Shown piece after piece: positions 9,029 to 19,700 of a stretch of DNA of 64,000 bases. Where the stretch lies: assembly GCF_000264295.1 (NCBI RefSeq), contig NZ_AJXT01000004.1, forward strand, positions 248,001 through 312,000, given 5' to 3'. The stretch comes from Rhodanobacter spathiphylli B39 (GTDB lineage: Bacteria > Pseudomonadota > Gammaproteobacteria > Xanthomonadales > Rhodanobacteraceae). Every line of letters starts with the position of its first letter. The first letter of the stretch is position 1. Position numbers and translations under genes: made by a program. The notes beneath the pieces are model-generated. The model saw only the letters and a list, made by a program, of their open reading frames with translations. It did not search any database and was not told where the DNA came from.

Positions 9029-10041
9029 GCCGCAACCCCATGTTCAAACGCGACAATGGCCGGTCCCTTCGATCGTCACAGGGTTTCACCCTGATCGAAC
9101 TGATGGTGGCCATGCTGCTGGGTCTGATCGTGATCGGCGGCGTGGTCAGCGTGTTCATCGCCAACCAGCGCACCTATCGCACCAACCAGGCGCTCGGTGA
9201 CGTGCAGGATGGTTCGCGCACGGCGTTCGAGATGATGGCGCGCGACATCCGCGATGCCGGGCTTACCGGCTGCACCAACAACGGCCGCGTCTCCAATGTC
9301 CTGAATAACCGGACCACCGCCTGGTGGGCCAACTGGAGCAACACGCTGGTGGGTTATGACCACACCCAGACGGACGCGGCGGTCGCCATCGGCACCGCGG
9401 AAAAGGCCCGGCTCGCGGGCACCGATTCGCTCATGCTGCTGGGCGCGTCCAACACCGGCTACACGGTGAAGCTCAACAGCGAGCCGGCTGGCACGTTCAC
9501 GCTTAACGAATCCAGCCCGGATCTGCAGGCCGGCGACCTGATCATGGTGTGCGATCCCGACCACGCCGTTGTCTTCCAGTTGAACAGTTTCGCCAGCGCC
9601 ACGATTACCCATGACACTAGCGGCAGCCCTGGCAACTGCTCCAAGGATTTCAGCTACCCCACTGTCTGCAGCGGCACCAGCAGCTACGTGTTCACGCCCA
9701 ACGCGCAAGTCGCCAAGCTCAACGCGGTTGACTGGTATGTCGGCGTGAATCCGTTGGGCGGAAGCTCGCTGTACCGGGTCGGCCTGGAGAACGTTGGCGG
9801 CGTGCCCACGCCAAAACCCCAGGAGATGGTGCGTGACGTGACCGCGATGACGTTGGCCTATCACCAGTCGGGCAACGCCACTTTCGTCCCTGCCTCCACC
9901 GCTGGCATCAACTGGGCCCTGGTTGATGCCGTACGGGTAACGCTCACCCTGGAAAGCGTCGACAAGAAGTCCGGTACCGACGCCAAGCCGATCTCGCGAA
10001 CCTTCACCGCCACCACCACCGTACGCAACCGAGTGCTCTGA
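9025..10041 (+). CDS. pilW: Type IV pilus minor pilin PilW
   Basis: A 338-residue prepilin. The leader ends at G20, followed by FTLIELMVAMLLGL with the +5 glutamate at E25. The mature part begins with a helix and the conserved FEMMARDIRDAGLTGC segment typical of PilW, then a large beta-rich globular region. The start ATG overlaps the pilV stop (ATGA) and gives the correct leader length. PilW links PilV/PilX to PilY1 at the pilus tip in the Pseudomonas model (established knowledge). Confidence 0.88.
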   Translation: MSRNPMFKRDNGRSLRSSQGFTLIELMVAMLLGLIVIGGVVSVFIANQRTYRTNQALGDVQDGSRTAFEMMARDIRDAGLTGCTNNGRVSNVLNNRTTAWWANWSNTLVGYDHTQTDAAVAIGTAEKARLAGTDSLMLLGASNTGYTVKLNSEPAGTFTLNESSPDLQAGDLIMVCDPDHAVVFQLNSFASATITHDTSGSPGNCSKDFSYPTVCSGTSSYVFTPNAQVAKLNAVDWYVGVNPLGGSSLYRVGLENVGGVPTPKPQEMVRDVTAMTLAYHQSGNATFVPASTAGINWALVDAVRVTLTLESVDKKSGTDAKPISRTFTATTTVRNRVL

Positions 10042-10042
10042 C

Positions 10043-10630
10043 ATGATCGCTGTCCGATTCTCCAGCCCGTCTCTTCCGGTCCACCGCCAGCGGGGCGTGG
10101 CCCTGGTGGTGGCGCTGTTGCTGCTGATCGTGATCACCCTGGTCGGACTGGCCGCCGTGCGCGGCACGATCATGCAGCAGCGCATGGCCTCCAACCAGTT
10201 CGATCGGCAGATCGCCTTCCAGAGTGCGGAAGCCGCGATGCGCGCCGCGCAGGCGCTGGTCGCCACCAATCCGAGCGACATTGCGCGCAACTGCCAGGCC
10301 GGTGGCGTGTATTGCCAGGGCAATCCATTCGATGATCCGAACCTGGATCAGACCAAGATCATCACCGTCCAGTCGGGCAGCGCCGCCGGTCAGTTCGCTG
10401 CTGGTAGCCTGGCGGTCAGCAAGCCGCAGTACGTTATCGAGAACATGGGCAACTGGTACGACCCCAGTACCAGCACCGGGTACGGGCAGAGTGCCAATGC
10501 GCACAACTATGGTGCCCAGGGTACGTCCACCACCTCGGTTTACTACCGTGTCACCGCGCGCAGTGGCAATCCGGCTGAAGTCGGTGACCGTGCCGTGGTG
10601 ACCTTGCAGTCCATGATCAAGCAGGGATGA
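10043..10630 (+). CDS. pilX: Type IV pilus assembly protein PilX
   Basis: A 195-residue protein with a short basic leader ending HRQRG (G18) and then VALVVALLLLIVITLVG, the PilX N-terminal pattern, which lacks the +5 glutamate found in most pilins. QRMASNQFDRQIAFQSAEAAMRAAQ matches the PilX_N region. It starts one base after the pilW stop. It is expected to sit in the tip minor-pilin complex with PilV, PilW and PilY1. Confidence 0.85.
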   Translation: MIAVRFSSPSLPVHRQRGVALVVALLLLIVITLVGLAAVRGTIMQQRMASNQFDRQIAFQSAEAAMRAAQALVATNPSDIARNCQAGGVYCQGNPFDDPNLDQTKIITVQSGSAAGQFAAGSLAVSKPQYVIENMGNWYDPSTSTGYGQSANAHNYGAQGTSTTSVYYRVTARSGNPAEVGDRAVVTLQSMIKQG

Positions 10631-10697
10631 CCTGCCGTTTCACCTTGACCCGGCGCATGGGCCTTTCCATGACGCATCCTTCGAGAGCGCTACCGTC

Positions 10698-13600
10698 ATG
10701 AACACATCCTTCCGTCCCCGCAGCAAGTCCGCCGGCTTTTTCAGCCGCCTGCTGTACACCGGCCTGTCGATCTGGATGCTGGGCGCCGTCTATACGCCGG
10801 CGCTGGCGGCGGTCAAGGTGGATCAGTCGCCGCTGATCATCCAGCGTTCGCTTCCGCCGAACGTGGTGTTGATGCTGGATGACTCGGGGTCGATGGACTG
10901 GGATTACATGCCCGACTGGGGCTATTTGACCAGTACCACGGATGATGCCCTGCGCAATGCCAGCATCAACGGCGTTTATTACAACCCGAACACAAATTAT
11001 TCGCCACCGCCCAAGGCTGATGGCACCAGCTACCCTGCATCACCTAGTCTTACCGGTGCCTACAAGGACGGGTTTCGTGATACCAGCACAACGGATATCA
11101 CCAAATTCAATGGTGGTAACACCACCTACGCGCGAAAGTTTCCGTATTACACGATGTTTACCATTGCGACGGTCACCACTTACACGGCGACCATGAAGTG
11201 CGCATCCGGCGACGCGCTCCAAAGCGGCGGATCCAACGATGGTAAATGCAAACACGATAATGGTTTTTGGTCCAATCCACGTTACACATATCTGACTCCC
11301 AACGTGCCAACCTGCACCAGCGGCGACGTGTTAAGCGGTTCGACTTGCACAAATACCAGCTACAACAACAAGTATTACTTCACTTACACTACTGGTTCGG
11401 GCAACACGCAAAATTATGTTGGCAGCACGGGTGACTGTGCTGTCTTGCCTGCGGCCAGCAAGGCCGTCTGCGACGATTCCACGACCGCGCAGCAGAATGT
11501 GGCCAATTGGTTCTCGTATTACCGCACCCGCATGCTGATGGCCAAAAGCGGTCTGATGAATTCGTTCTCGACCCTGGATACCACGTTTCGTGTCGGTTTT
11601 GGCTCCATCAATGGCAACAACAACTCCAACCTGCCTTCCGACACGGTGACATTCAACAGCAAGACGATTGCCCGTGTGGCGCCGTTCGGCGACGATTATT
11701 CCGCGACGCAGAAGACAAATTTCTGGAACTGGTTGAAGGGGGAATATCCCAACGATGGCACACCATTGCCTTCGACTCTCGATGCCGTTGGCCAGTATTA
11801 CCAGACGGATCAGCCGTGGAAGGGAATGGAGTCTGACCCTGATTACACGACAGCTGCTGCAAGCAAGCAGCTGGCCTGCCGGCAGTCCTACACCATCCTG
11901 ACCACCGACGGCTTCTGGAACGGCAGCCTGCCGCCCAGCATCGGCGACTACGATGGCACTGCGGGAACCACGGTGACCGGCCCGAACAGCCAGTCTTACA
12001 CCTATGCGCCCGCGGCGCCGTACTCCGATGGCATTCTGTCGACTTCCACAGACACGAAGCCTCCCACCTGCAGCAAGAATTACTCATTGACCGCGCCGGA
12101 CACGGGTCATTCCACCTACTACTGTTACCGCTCCAGCAAATACAGCGAGCAGGCACCCAGTTGCAGCAGCGGCTATACGCTGAGCGCGGACCGCGGCACC
12201 TGCAGCAAGACCACCACCACCGGCACCAGTTGGAGCAATACCCTCGCCGACTATGCGATGAAGTACTGGAACACCGATCTTCGTTCCGACATGGACAACG
12301 AAGTGCCGACGAATGCAGAGGATCCTGCGTTCTGGCAACACATGTCCACCTTCACCCTTGGTCTGGGCTTCTCGCCTCTGTACTCCGACCAGAAGACGGC
12401 CATTCCGATGGACCAGGTGTTCGCCTGGGCCAACGGTGATGCCAACAAGGCGATCACCAATTTCAGCTGGCCAAAGCCTTCCGCCGATTCGCTCAACAAT
12501 ATCGCTGACCTCGCCCACGCCGCGGTCAATGGTCACGGTGGTTTCTACTCGGCGAACAGTCCGGATGCCTTCGCCAACGGCCTGAAGGAAGCGCTCAAGC
12601 GCGCGGCCGAGCGCGTCGGTACGGGCGCCAGCCTGGCGGCGAACTCCACGCAGCTGCAGACCGGCACGGTGGCTTACCAGGCGAACTACTGGACGGCCAA
12701 ATGGAAGGGCGATTTGAAGGCGCTGGCGGTGGATTCCGCCACTGGCGCCATCGCGACCAGCGCGTCGTGGAACGCATCGACTGCCATGCCGACGTCGGCA
12801 AACCGGAACATCAAGACCTATAATCCGACGGCCGCGGCGGGCAGCCAGTTCGTCGACTTCAAGGTGTCGGGCAGTACGCTTCCCTCGCTGTCGACCGCGC
12901 AGCACACGGCGCTGAGCAGTATTGCGGGAACGGCGACCAACGAAGCCGACCTGATCAGTTACCTGCGCGGCGACTCTTCCAAGGAACAGACCAACAAGGG
13001 CAGCTACCGCAACCGCGACATCGCCATCGGCGACATCGTGAACTCGCAGCCGGTGTACGCGGGTGCGCCCAATCCCAACCAGTTCTACACCGAGGCGTTC
13101 ACGGGCTCCTCGACGTTCTCCCAGTTCGCCAGCGACAAGGCGAGTCGCGCCGGTACTGTCTACGTGGCGTCCAATGACGGCATGCTGCACGGGTTCGATG
13201 CCGCCACCGGCGCGGAAAATTTCGCCTACCTGCCAGGCGCGGTGATCACGTCCGGCGTGAGCGCCCTGGCCAGCGTGGAGTACGGCGGCACGGTGGATCA
13301 CGGCTTCTTCAACGATGGCGAATTGACCATCAGCGATGCCTACATTGGCAGTCCGGTCGGCTGGAAGACCGTGCTGGTGGGCACCACCGGTCGTGGCGTG
13401 GCGAAGACGGTGTATGCACTGGACATCACCGACCCGGCCAGCGTGAAGTTCCTGTGGGAGCGCTCGGGTGGTGATGGAATCATCGACAGCGGCACCACGA
13501 GTAACAGTGGCTATATCGGCCAGATGACCGGCAAGCCGGTGATTGCACAGACTGCCGATGGCACCTGGTCGGTGTTGATCGGCAATGGCTACAACAGTGC

Positions 13601-14582
13601 GGCCGGTGAGTCAGCGCTGCTGCAGTTCGACCTTGCCACTGGCACCTTGCACGTGCACAAGACCGGCGACAGCAGCGGGCTGGCTGCGCCAGCGGTTTGG
13701 ATGGATCCGTCGGGCAATGGTGTCAGCACGGCGGCCTACGCGGGTGATGCCAACGGCAACGTGTGGTCGTTCGCGATCAACACCAGCGCGGGAACATCCA
13801 CCACGGCCACGCCTGACAGTAACGGCGTGAAAGTGTTCAAGGCTGTCGACGACAGCGGCAATGCCCAGCCGATCACGGCAGGCATGCTCGCTGGCAAGGA
13901 CCCGGCCACGGGCAACACGTGGGTATTCTTCGGCACCGGCCAATATCTGACGACCACCGACCTGGCCAACCTGAAAACACAGAGCTGGTACGGCCTGATC
14001 GTGCAGTCGGGAACCAGCGGGCTGGCGGTGACCGACGCCTCGACGCGCAGCGCCAACCTGGTGAAGCGTTCCATCACCGCCGAAGTGGGCAATGGCCGCA
14101 CTGTGACCACTTTGGCGCAGGCGGCCGCAGCCAGTGCCGCGATCACCGGCAAGTCCGGCTGGTACATCGACCTGTTGTCACCCACGGGTACGGCTGGCGC
14201 GGCCGTGCAGCAGGGCGAGCGGATGGTCACGCCCAACCAGTTCCAGGGCAACCTGTTGTTGGGTACCACACGTATCCCGCAGGCTACCGATCCCTGCAAC
14301 CCGTCGGGCAAGGGCTGGATCATGGCGCTGGACCCGTTCACCGGCACCAACCCTTCGGCGAACTTCTTCGACCGCAATGGCGATGGCAAGGTGGATTCGT
14401 CCGACTCGGTGGGCGGTACGCCGGCCGCGGGCATTGGTTTCAGTTCGCTGCCGAACAATCCGATCTTCGTCGGCAGCACCATGCTGACCAGTTTCGACAA
14501 CGGCTCGACCAGCAGCATCAAGACCTCGAGCTCGACCGGACAAATCCAGCGCGTCTCCTGGCGAGAGCTGATCGCCCAGTAA
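10698..14582 (+). CDS. pilY1: PilY1 tip adhesin / pilus biogenesis factor
   Basis: A 1294-residue exported protein. The signal peptide is at residues 1-38 (TPALAA). A von Willebrand A-like N-terminal half follows, with a MIDAS-type DxSxS at D61-S65 and low-complexity Ser/Thr/Tyr/Asn-rich loops. The C-terminal half, from about residue 770, has the PilY1 beta-propeller: DIVNSQPVYAG, ASNDGMLHGFDAATG, VLVGTTGRG. A calcium-binding EF-hand-like loop lies at about residues 1225-1236 (D-x-N-x-D-G-x-x-D), as in Pseudomonas PilY1. It is needed for pilus extension, adhesion and surface sensing in that model. Codon use in the N-terminal third is visibly less GC-biased than neighbours, as is common for this fast-evolving region. 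Confidence 0.93.
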   Translation: MNTSFRPRSKSAGFFSRLLYTGLSIWMLGAVYTPALAAVKVDQSPLIIQRSLPPNVVLMLDDSGSMDWDYMPDWGYLTSTTDDALRNASINGVYYNPNTNYSPPPKADGTSYPASPSLTGAYKDGFRDTSTTDITKFNGGNTTYARKFPYYTMFTIATVTTYTATMKCASGDALQSGGSNDGKCKHDNGFWSNPRYTYLTPNVPTCTSGDVLSGSTCTNTSYNNKYYFTYTTGSGNTQNYVGSTGDCAVLPAASKAVCDDSTTAQQNVANWFSYYRTRMLMAKSGLMNSFSTLDTTFRVGFGSINGNNNSNLPSDTVTFNSKTIARVAPFGDDYSATQKTNFWNWLKGEYPNDGTPLPSTLDAVGQYYQTDQPWKGMESDPDYTTAAASKQLACRQSYTILTTDGFWNGSLPPSIGDYDGTAGTTVTGPNSQSYTYAPAAPYSDGILSTSTDTKPPTCSKNYSLTAPDTGHSTYYCYRSSKYSEQAPSCSSGYTLSADRGTCSKTTTTGTSWSNTLADYAMKYWNTDLRSDMDNEVPTNAEDPAFWQHMSTFTLGLGFSPLYSDQKTAIPMDQVFAWANGDANKAITNFSWPKPSADSLNNIADLAHAAVNGHGGFYSANSPDAFANGLKEALKRAAERVGTGASLAANSTQLQTGTVAYQANYWTAKWKGDLKALAVDSATGAIATSASWNASTAMPTSANRNIKTYNPTAAAGSQFVDFKVSGSTLPSLSTAQHTALSSIAGTATNEADLISYLRGDSSKEQTNKGSYRNRDIAIGDIVNSQPVYAGAPNPNQFYTEAFTGSSTFSQFASDKASRAGTVYVASNDGMLHGFDAATGAENFAYLPGAVITSGVSALASVEYGGTVDHGFFNDGELTISDAYIGSPVGWKTVLVGTTGRGVAKTVYALDITDPASVKFLWERSGGDGIIDSGTTSNSGYIGQMTGKPVIAQTADGTWSVLIGNGYNSAAGESALLQFDLATGTLHVHKTGDSSGLAAPAVWMDPSGNGVSTAAYAGDANGNVWSFAINTSAGTSTTATPDSNGVKVFKAVDDSGNAQPITAGMLAGKDPATGNTWVFFGTGQYLTTTDLANLKTQSWYGLIVQSGTSGLAVTDASTRSANLVKRSITAEVGNGRTVTTLAQAAAASAAITGKSGWYIDLLSPTGTAGAAVQQGERMVTPNQFQGNLLLGTTRIPQATDPCNPSGKGWIMALDPFTGTNPSANFFDRNGDGKVDSSDSVGGTPAAGIGFSSLPNNPIFVGSTMLTSFDNGSTSSIKTSSSTGQIQRVSWRELIAQ

Positions 14583-14590
14583 AGGACTGA

Positions 14591-15106
14591 ATGATGAAAT
14601 CGCTCTCGAATCAAGGCAGTTGTTTCTCGAACCTCGGGTCGCCGGCGACCCGGGGCCAGGGTGGATCGCGTCGCATTGGCGGCTTCACCCTGATGGAGCT
14701 GATGATCACGGTGGTGATCATCGCGATCCTCGCGGCGATCGCGTGGCCGATCTACAGCAAGTACATGGTCAAGACCCGGCGGGTGGCTGCGGAGGGTTGC
14801 CTGTCGGAGTACGCGAACTACATGGAGCGGTATTACACCACCCATCTGCGCTACAACAACGATGGTGCTACGCCCCCGGTTGCCAACACCAAAGATCTGG
14901 CCAACCTGAGTTGTGCCGGCAATTCGCAGACCGGCCGTTTCTATACCTACGACCTGCCGGCGGCATCACTGACTGTGTCTGCTTACGTACTGACGGCTAC
15001 GCCGCAGGGCGTGCAGGCCACCGGCGACACGAAATGCGGCAAGCTGTCGCTGGATCAGACCGGTGCGCGCGGTGCCGACGGCACCGACCCGGGCTCATGC
15101 TGGTGA
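14591..15106 (+). CDS. pilE: Type IV pilus minor pilin PilE
   Basis: A 171-residue prepilin with FTLMELMITVVIIAILAAIA after G31 and the +5 glutamate at E36. It has the short globular domain of PilE-like minor pilins, with a late cysteine pair (KCGK and SCW at the C-terminus) likely forming the D-loop disulphide. The 31-residue leader is unusually long; ATG codons at 14591 and 14594 both follow AAAGGA at 14581. It is the last gene of the operon, nine bases after pilY1, and a terminator follows. Confidence 0.87.
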   Translation: MMKSLSNQGSCFSNLGSPATRGQGGSRRIGGFTLMELMITVVIIAILAAIAWPIYSKYMVKTRRVAAEGCLSEYANYMERYYTTHLRYNNDGATPPVANTKDLANLSCAGNSQTGRFYTYDLPAASLTVSAYVLTATPQGVQATGDTKCGKLSLDQTGARGADGTDPGSCW

Positions 15107-15162
15107 CGAGGAACGCGACGCGCGCATGACGGCGCGTTGCACGGTTCGGTAGCGATTCGACC

Positions 15163-15203
15163 ACCGGCCTTCCGCTGCAACAGCGGAGGGCCGGTTTCTT
15201 TTT
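15163..15203 (+). terminator. Strong terminator closing the pilin operon
   Basis: A 15-bp stem pairs ACCGGCC-TTCCGCTG with CAGCGGAG-GGCCGGT around a CAA loop. TTTCTTTTT follows at 15195-15203. The remaining bases to 15391 hold no recognisable gene. Confidence 0.9.
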
Positions 15204-15391
15204 GGGCGGTCGCCAGCCGCTTTCTCCGGGCTGCCAAGTCGGACACGAACCATCATTCGCGTCGCGTGCGGGGCGGCGGACGGTGGCGCGCCCTGCGGAG
15301 TGTCGTGAGTTTGCGTGAATCCGGCATTGTTCGCCCTGTGAGCGCGGGGGTGTGTTGCGCTGTCGCCTTGGCAATGCTTTGATCGGCGGTC

Positions 15392-16666
15392 ATGAGCCAG
15401 ACTGATACCCATCGCGCGATCGATACCGTATGGCGAAGCGAATCCGCGCGGTTGATCGCGGGGCTGACCCGCATGTTGCGCGACGTGGGGCTGGCCGAGG
15501 AGCTGGCGCAGGATGCGCTGGTGGCGGCGCTGGAGCAGTGGCCGCGCGTGGGCGTGCCGGAGAATCCCGGCGCGTGGTTGATGACCACGGCCAAGCGGCG
15601 CGCGATCGACCGTCTTCGCCGCAGCAAGCTGCTCGAACGCAAGCATGCGCAGCTGGTGCATGAACTGGAGCACGAACAGGAGCATGCGCAGGCCGCGGTG
15701 GAGGCGGCGCTGGATGATCCGTTCGGCGACGATCTGCTGCGGCTGATCTTCGTCGCCTGCCATCCGCTGCTGTCGATGGAGGCGCGCGTGGCGCTGACCC
15801 TGCGCCTGCTCGGTGGCCTCAGCACCGAGGAGATTGCGCGCGCCTTCCTGATTCCCGAGCCCACCATCGCGCAGCGCATCGTGCGGGCCAAGCGCAGCCT
15901 GGCCAAGGCCGAGGTGGCCTACGAGGTGCCACGGGGCGACGAACTGCACGAACGCCTTTCCGCCGTGCTCGGGGTGATCTACCTGATCTTCAATGAGGGC
16001 TATTCGGCCACCACCGGCGATGACTGGATGCGACCCGCCTTGTGTGAGGACGCGTTGCGGCTGGGGCGCGTGCTGACCGGCCTGATGCCGCGCGAAGCCG
16101 AGGTGTACGGGCTGCTCGCGCTGATGGAAATCCAGGCGTCGCGCTCCGCCGCGCGGGTGGATGCGCAGGGCGAACCGATCCTGCTGCTCGAACAGGATCG
16201 CCGCCTGTGGGATCACCTGCAGATCCGCCGCGGACTGGCTGCGCTGGAGCAGGCCGGCAGGCTGGGCGGGGCCGATGGCCCGTACGCACTGCAGGCGGCG
16301 ATTGCCGCCTGTCATGCGCGCGCCCCGACCAGCGAGGAGACGGACTGGGATGGCATCGCCGGCCTGTACGCGACGCTGGCCGAAGTGGCGCCGTCGCCCG
16401 TCGTCGAGCTCAACCGGGCGGTGGCGGTGGGCATGGCGGCGGGCGCCGCCGCCGGGTTGGCGCTGGCGGATGGGCTGGTCGACGAGCCGAGCCTGCAGAA
16501 GTACCACCTGTTGCAGGCCGTGCGGGGCGATCTGCTCGAACGACTCGGCCGTCGCGAGGCGGCGCGGGAAGCGTTCGAGCAGGCGGCCGCGCTGACCATG
16601 AACCGGCGCGAACGCGAGCTGATGCTTGGCCGCGCCCGCCGGTGTGCGGACGAGCCGCCGCCGTGA
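15392..16666 (+). CDS. RNA polymerase ECF sigma factor, ECF42 (SigJ/DUF6596) type
   Basis: A 424-residue sigma factor. Residues 20-80 form region 2 (LAEELAQDALVAALEQW, TTAKRRAIDRLRR). Residues 135-175 form region 4, with a helix-turn-helix (GGLSTEEIARAFLIPEPTIAQRIVRAKRSL). A long alpha-helical TPR-like C-terminal extension follows, with LIFNEGYSAT and ELNRAVAVGMAAG, hallmarks of the ECF42 group. That group has no anti-sigma factor and is usually encoded beside a DGPF/YCII-domain protein (established knowledge). No such gene is seen on either side here, so its partner and regulon are unknown. The terminator at 15163 isolates it from the pilin operon. The ATG at 15392 gives the family N-terminus. 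Confidence 0.9.
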   Translation: MSQTDTHRAIDTVWRSESARLIAGLTRMLRDVGLAEELAQDALVAALEQWPRVGVPENPGAWLMTTAKRRAIDRLRRSKLLERKHAQLVHELEHEQEHAQAAVEAALDDPFGDDLLRLIFVACHPLLSMEARVALTLRLLGGLSTEEIARAFLIPEPTIAQRIVRAKRSLAKAEVAYEVPRGDELHERLSAVLGVIYLIFNEGYSATTGDDWMRPALCEDALRLGRVLTGLMPREAEVYGLLALMEIQASRSAARVDAQGEPILLLEQDRRLWDHLQIRRGLAALEQAGRLGGADGPYALQAAIAACHARAPTSEETDWDGIAGLYATLAEVAPSPVVELNRAVAVGMAAGAAAGLALADGLVDEPSLQKYHLLQAVRGDLLERLGRREAAREAFEQAAALTMNRRERELMLGRARRCADEPPP

Positions 16667-16787
16667 GCCGGCGGCATCGCCCTTGTTCCCAGCCCACTGC
16701 ACGTCATGATGGATTCCTGCCTGCGGGCGTGCTGAAGTAGGCCGCAAGGGGAAGCATCGTCCACGCGTACCGGACACTGGCGAACGG

Positions 16788-19700
16788 ATGAACAACCAGG
16801 AACAGGCCCGCGCCGAACTCAGGGAACGCTTCTACCGGAGCGTGGCCGAGACCCTCGCGCTGCTGCATGCCCAGCCCGATCGCGATCGCGAAGGGGTCAT
16901 GCAGACCATCGCCGGCATCCTGGCCTCGACCATGGATCTGCCGCTGGTCTGGATCGGCCGGCGCGAGCCGGTCGGCGATGCCGTCCAGGTGCTGGCAGCG
17001 GCCGGCCCGGCGGCGGCTTACGCGACGGCGCTCAAGCTTAGCGCGGATGCCTCCATGCCGGGTGGTCGTGGCCCGGTAGGCATCGTGCTGCGGCAGGAAC
17101 AGGCCCGCACCACGCCGATCGATGCACCGGAATTCCAGCCGTGGCGCGAGGCGGCACAACCCTGGGGCTTCGGCTCCTGCATCGCGGCTGCATCGAGGAC
17201 ACGCGACCAGGGCCAGCTGGTGCTGGTGGCCTATTCCGCCGATGGTGGCCCGAGCCTGAGCGGTGAACTGCTCGACTGGGAGCAACGGCTGGTCGATGAG
17301 CTGGCCCGTTTCTGGGACCACCACCTGCTGCTGCAGCGCAGCCTGCGGATGAGCCGCTACCGCGACGCGCAGCGCACGATCCAGCGCGCGCTGCTGGAGC
17401 AGCCCGACCCCGAAGCGGTCTACCGCACGCTGGCGCAGGCGCTGGCCGGAATCGCCGGTGCCGCCGCGGTCGACGTGTTCGCCGCCGACGGTGACGACGG
17501 CCTGTTGCGCCGGGTGGCTCTGGTCGGACCGCTTGCCGAGGCCATGCTGGCCTTGCCGTTGCCACCGCTGCGCACGGACGCCGGCGCGGTGCCGGCACCC
17601 ACGCTGGCCTTCATGCAGGGCACGCCGGTGATCCGGCGGCTGGGCGTGGCTCCAGCCGAAGGCGACGTCTACGAGGGACTGTCGGCGCGCGCCGGGGCGC
17701 TGGGTTGCTGGCCGCTGTTTTCCGCACCGAACGATACGACGGCAAATCGGGCGCCGGTCGGCGTATTTGCCGTGGCCACCGTCGAGCCGGATGCGTTCGA
17801 CGACGAGATGTGCCGTCTGCTGGACGAAATAGCCGAAGCCGCCGGGCTGGCCTTGAAGCAGCATGCCCAGCGCGATGCGCTGCTGCAGGAGCAGCAGCGG
17901 CAGACTTACCTGGCGCTGCATGACGACCTCACCGGGCTGCCCAACCGGCGCGCGCTGGATCAGTACCTCGACAAGGTGCTGGCGCAGGCCCGCCGGCAGT
18001 CCCGCCAGGTCGCCGTGGGCCTGCTCGACCTGGATGACCTGAAACCGATCAATGATCTTCGCGGCCACGCGGTGGGCGATCGCATCCTGGTCGAGGTCGC
18101 CAACCGGTTCCAGCAGGTGCTGCGCGCCAGCGATTATGCAGCGCGCCTGGGCGGCGACGAATTCGTGCTGGTGTTCGGTGATCTGGAGGACGAGTCCGAG
18201 CTGGACGAATTGCTCGGACGCGTCGACGCGGCGCTGCGCCGGGCGATACGGATCGACGATGCGGTATTTTCGGTCGGCGCCAGCCTGGGCATCGCGATGT
18301 ATTCCAGCCAGACGATCGCCACCGGCGAACAACTGCTGCGGCGCGCCGACCAGGCGATGTACCAGGTCAAGGCGCGCAAGCGCAGCCGTTCGCGCTGGTG
18401 GGGCATGGCCTTGCCCGAAGGCCAGCGGGATCACACGGTCGAGCTGGATGTAGTCGCCTCGCCTTATGGCGATCACGCCGGCATTCTGCTGCAGGCCTGC
18501 CGGGAAACCTGGGAACGCCAGTTGCCGGCGGTGGTGGAGCAGTTCCACGCCGGATTGGGCCTGCACGAAGGCATCGCCAGGCTGCTCGACGTGTTGCCGG
18601 CGGCCGACCTGGAAATCTTGAAGATACGTGTCCTGCAGCACCTGCAATTCCTGTTGCGCCCGGACCTGGACATGGACACCCACCGAACGCGGGCCAGCCG
18701 GACCGGTCTGTTCCACGCCGGTTGCGGGCTGGAAGAGGTGTGGCTGCTGGAGGCGATCGAACAGTTGCGCGACATCCTGGCGGTGCAGCTGGGCGGCAGC
18801 GGACCGAACGATCGCCGCGCCCTGGCCATCCTGTTGCAGCGCCTTGGCATGGAGCGCCAGTGGCAGCTGGAGAGCATGCGCGAGCTGCAGCGTCGCCGGG
18901 TGGCCCTGCTGGCCCGGGTCAATGCGCTGGCGTGGTCGGCCGAAAACTATCTCGAGCTGATCCAGGGCGTGGTCGATGCGCTGGTGTCGCATCGGGAAAT
19001 CGCCGCCTGCGCAGTGGGCCGCCCCGACACATCGGGTGAACTGACCTACGAGGCGGTGGCCGGCGTGGCGTTTGCCGAATACCTGCACGCGCTGGGCACC
19101 GGCAAGGCCATGCCGATCCGGGTGCAGGCCGGCAGCCAGGACGGCGAGGGGCCCAGCGGCCGGGCCTGGCGCAGTGCGACCATCCAGCGCTGCACGCATT
19201 ACGGCAGCGATCCATCGATGCTCGGATGGCGCGACATCGCGCTGAGCCTGGGGGTGGTTTCCAACGTGGCGATTCCGCTGTCGCCGGTGCCGGCGACGCC
19301 GGCCGTACTGCTTACCCTGTACAGCCCGTATGCCGGCGGTTTCCAGGGCGAGGACCAGCAAGCCTTCGTGGGCCAGATCAAGAGCGTGCTCGACCTCGCG
19401 CTGGCGCGCCTGGCGCCGCCGAGGCAGGGCACCGAGCTGTTGCCGTTCTTCGTGCGCGAGCGCTGGCGCGCGCGGGTCGCGACCGACGCATTGCAGATGC
19501 ACTACCAGCCGCTGATCCGCCTGGCCGATGGCTCGATCAGCGAGTTCGAGGCGCTGGCGCGCCTGCGCGACGACAGCGGCGAACTGCTGTCGCCGGCGCG
19601 CTTTCTTCCCGCGCTGGGCGCCGACGATCTGCTGGCGCTGTTCGGCCAGGGCGTGCGGCAGGCGCTGGCCTGCCGCGAAGCCCTGCTGCAGGCCGGCCAC

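Noticed and set aside
16704-19700. 998-codon open frame antisense to the GGDEF-EAL gene
   Set aside because: Shadow of a real gene with intact catalytic motifs.
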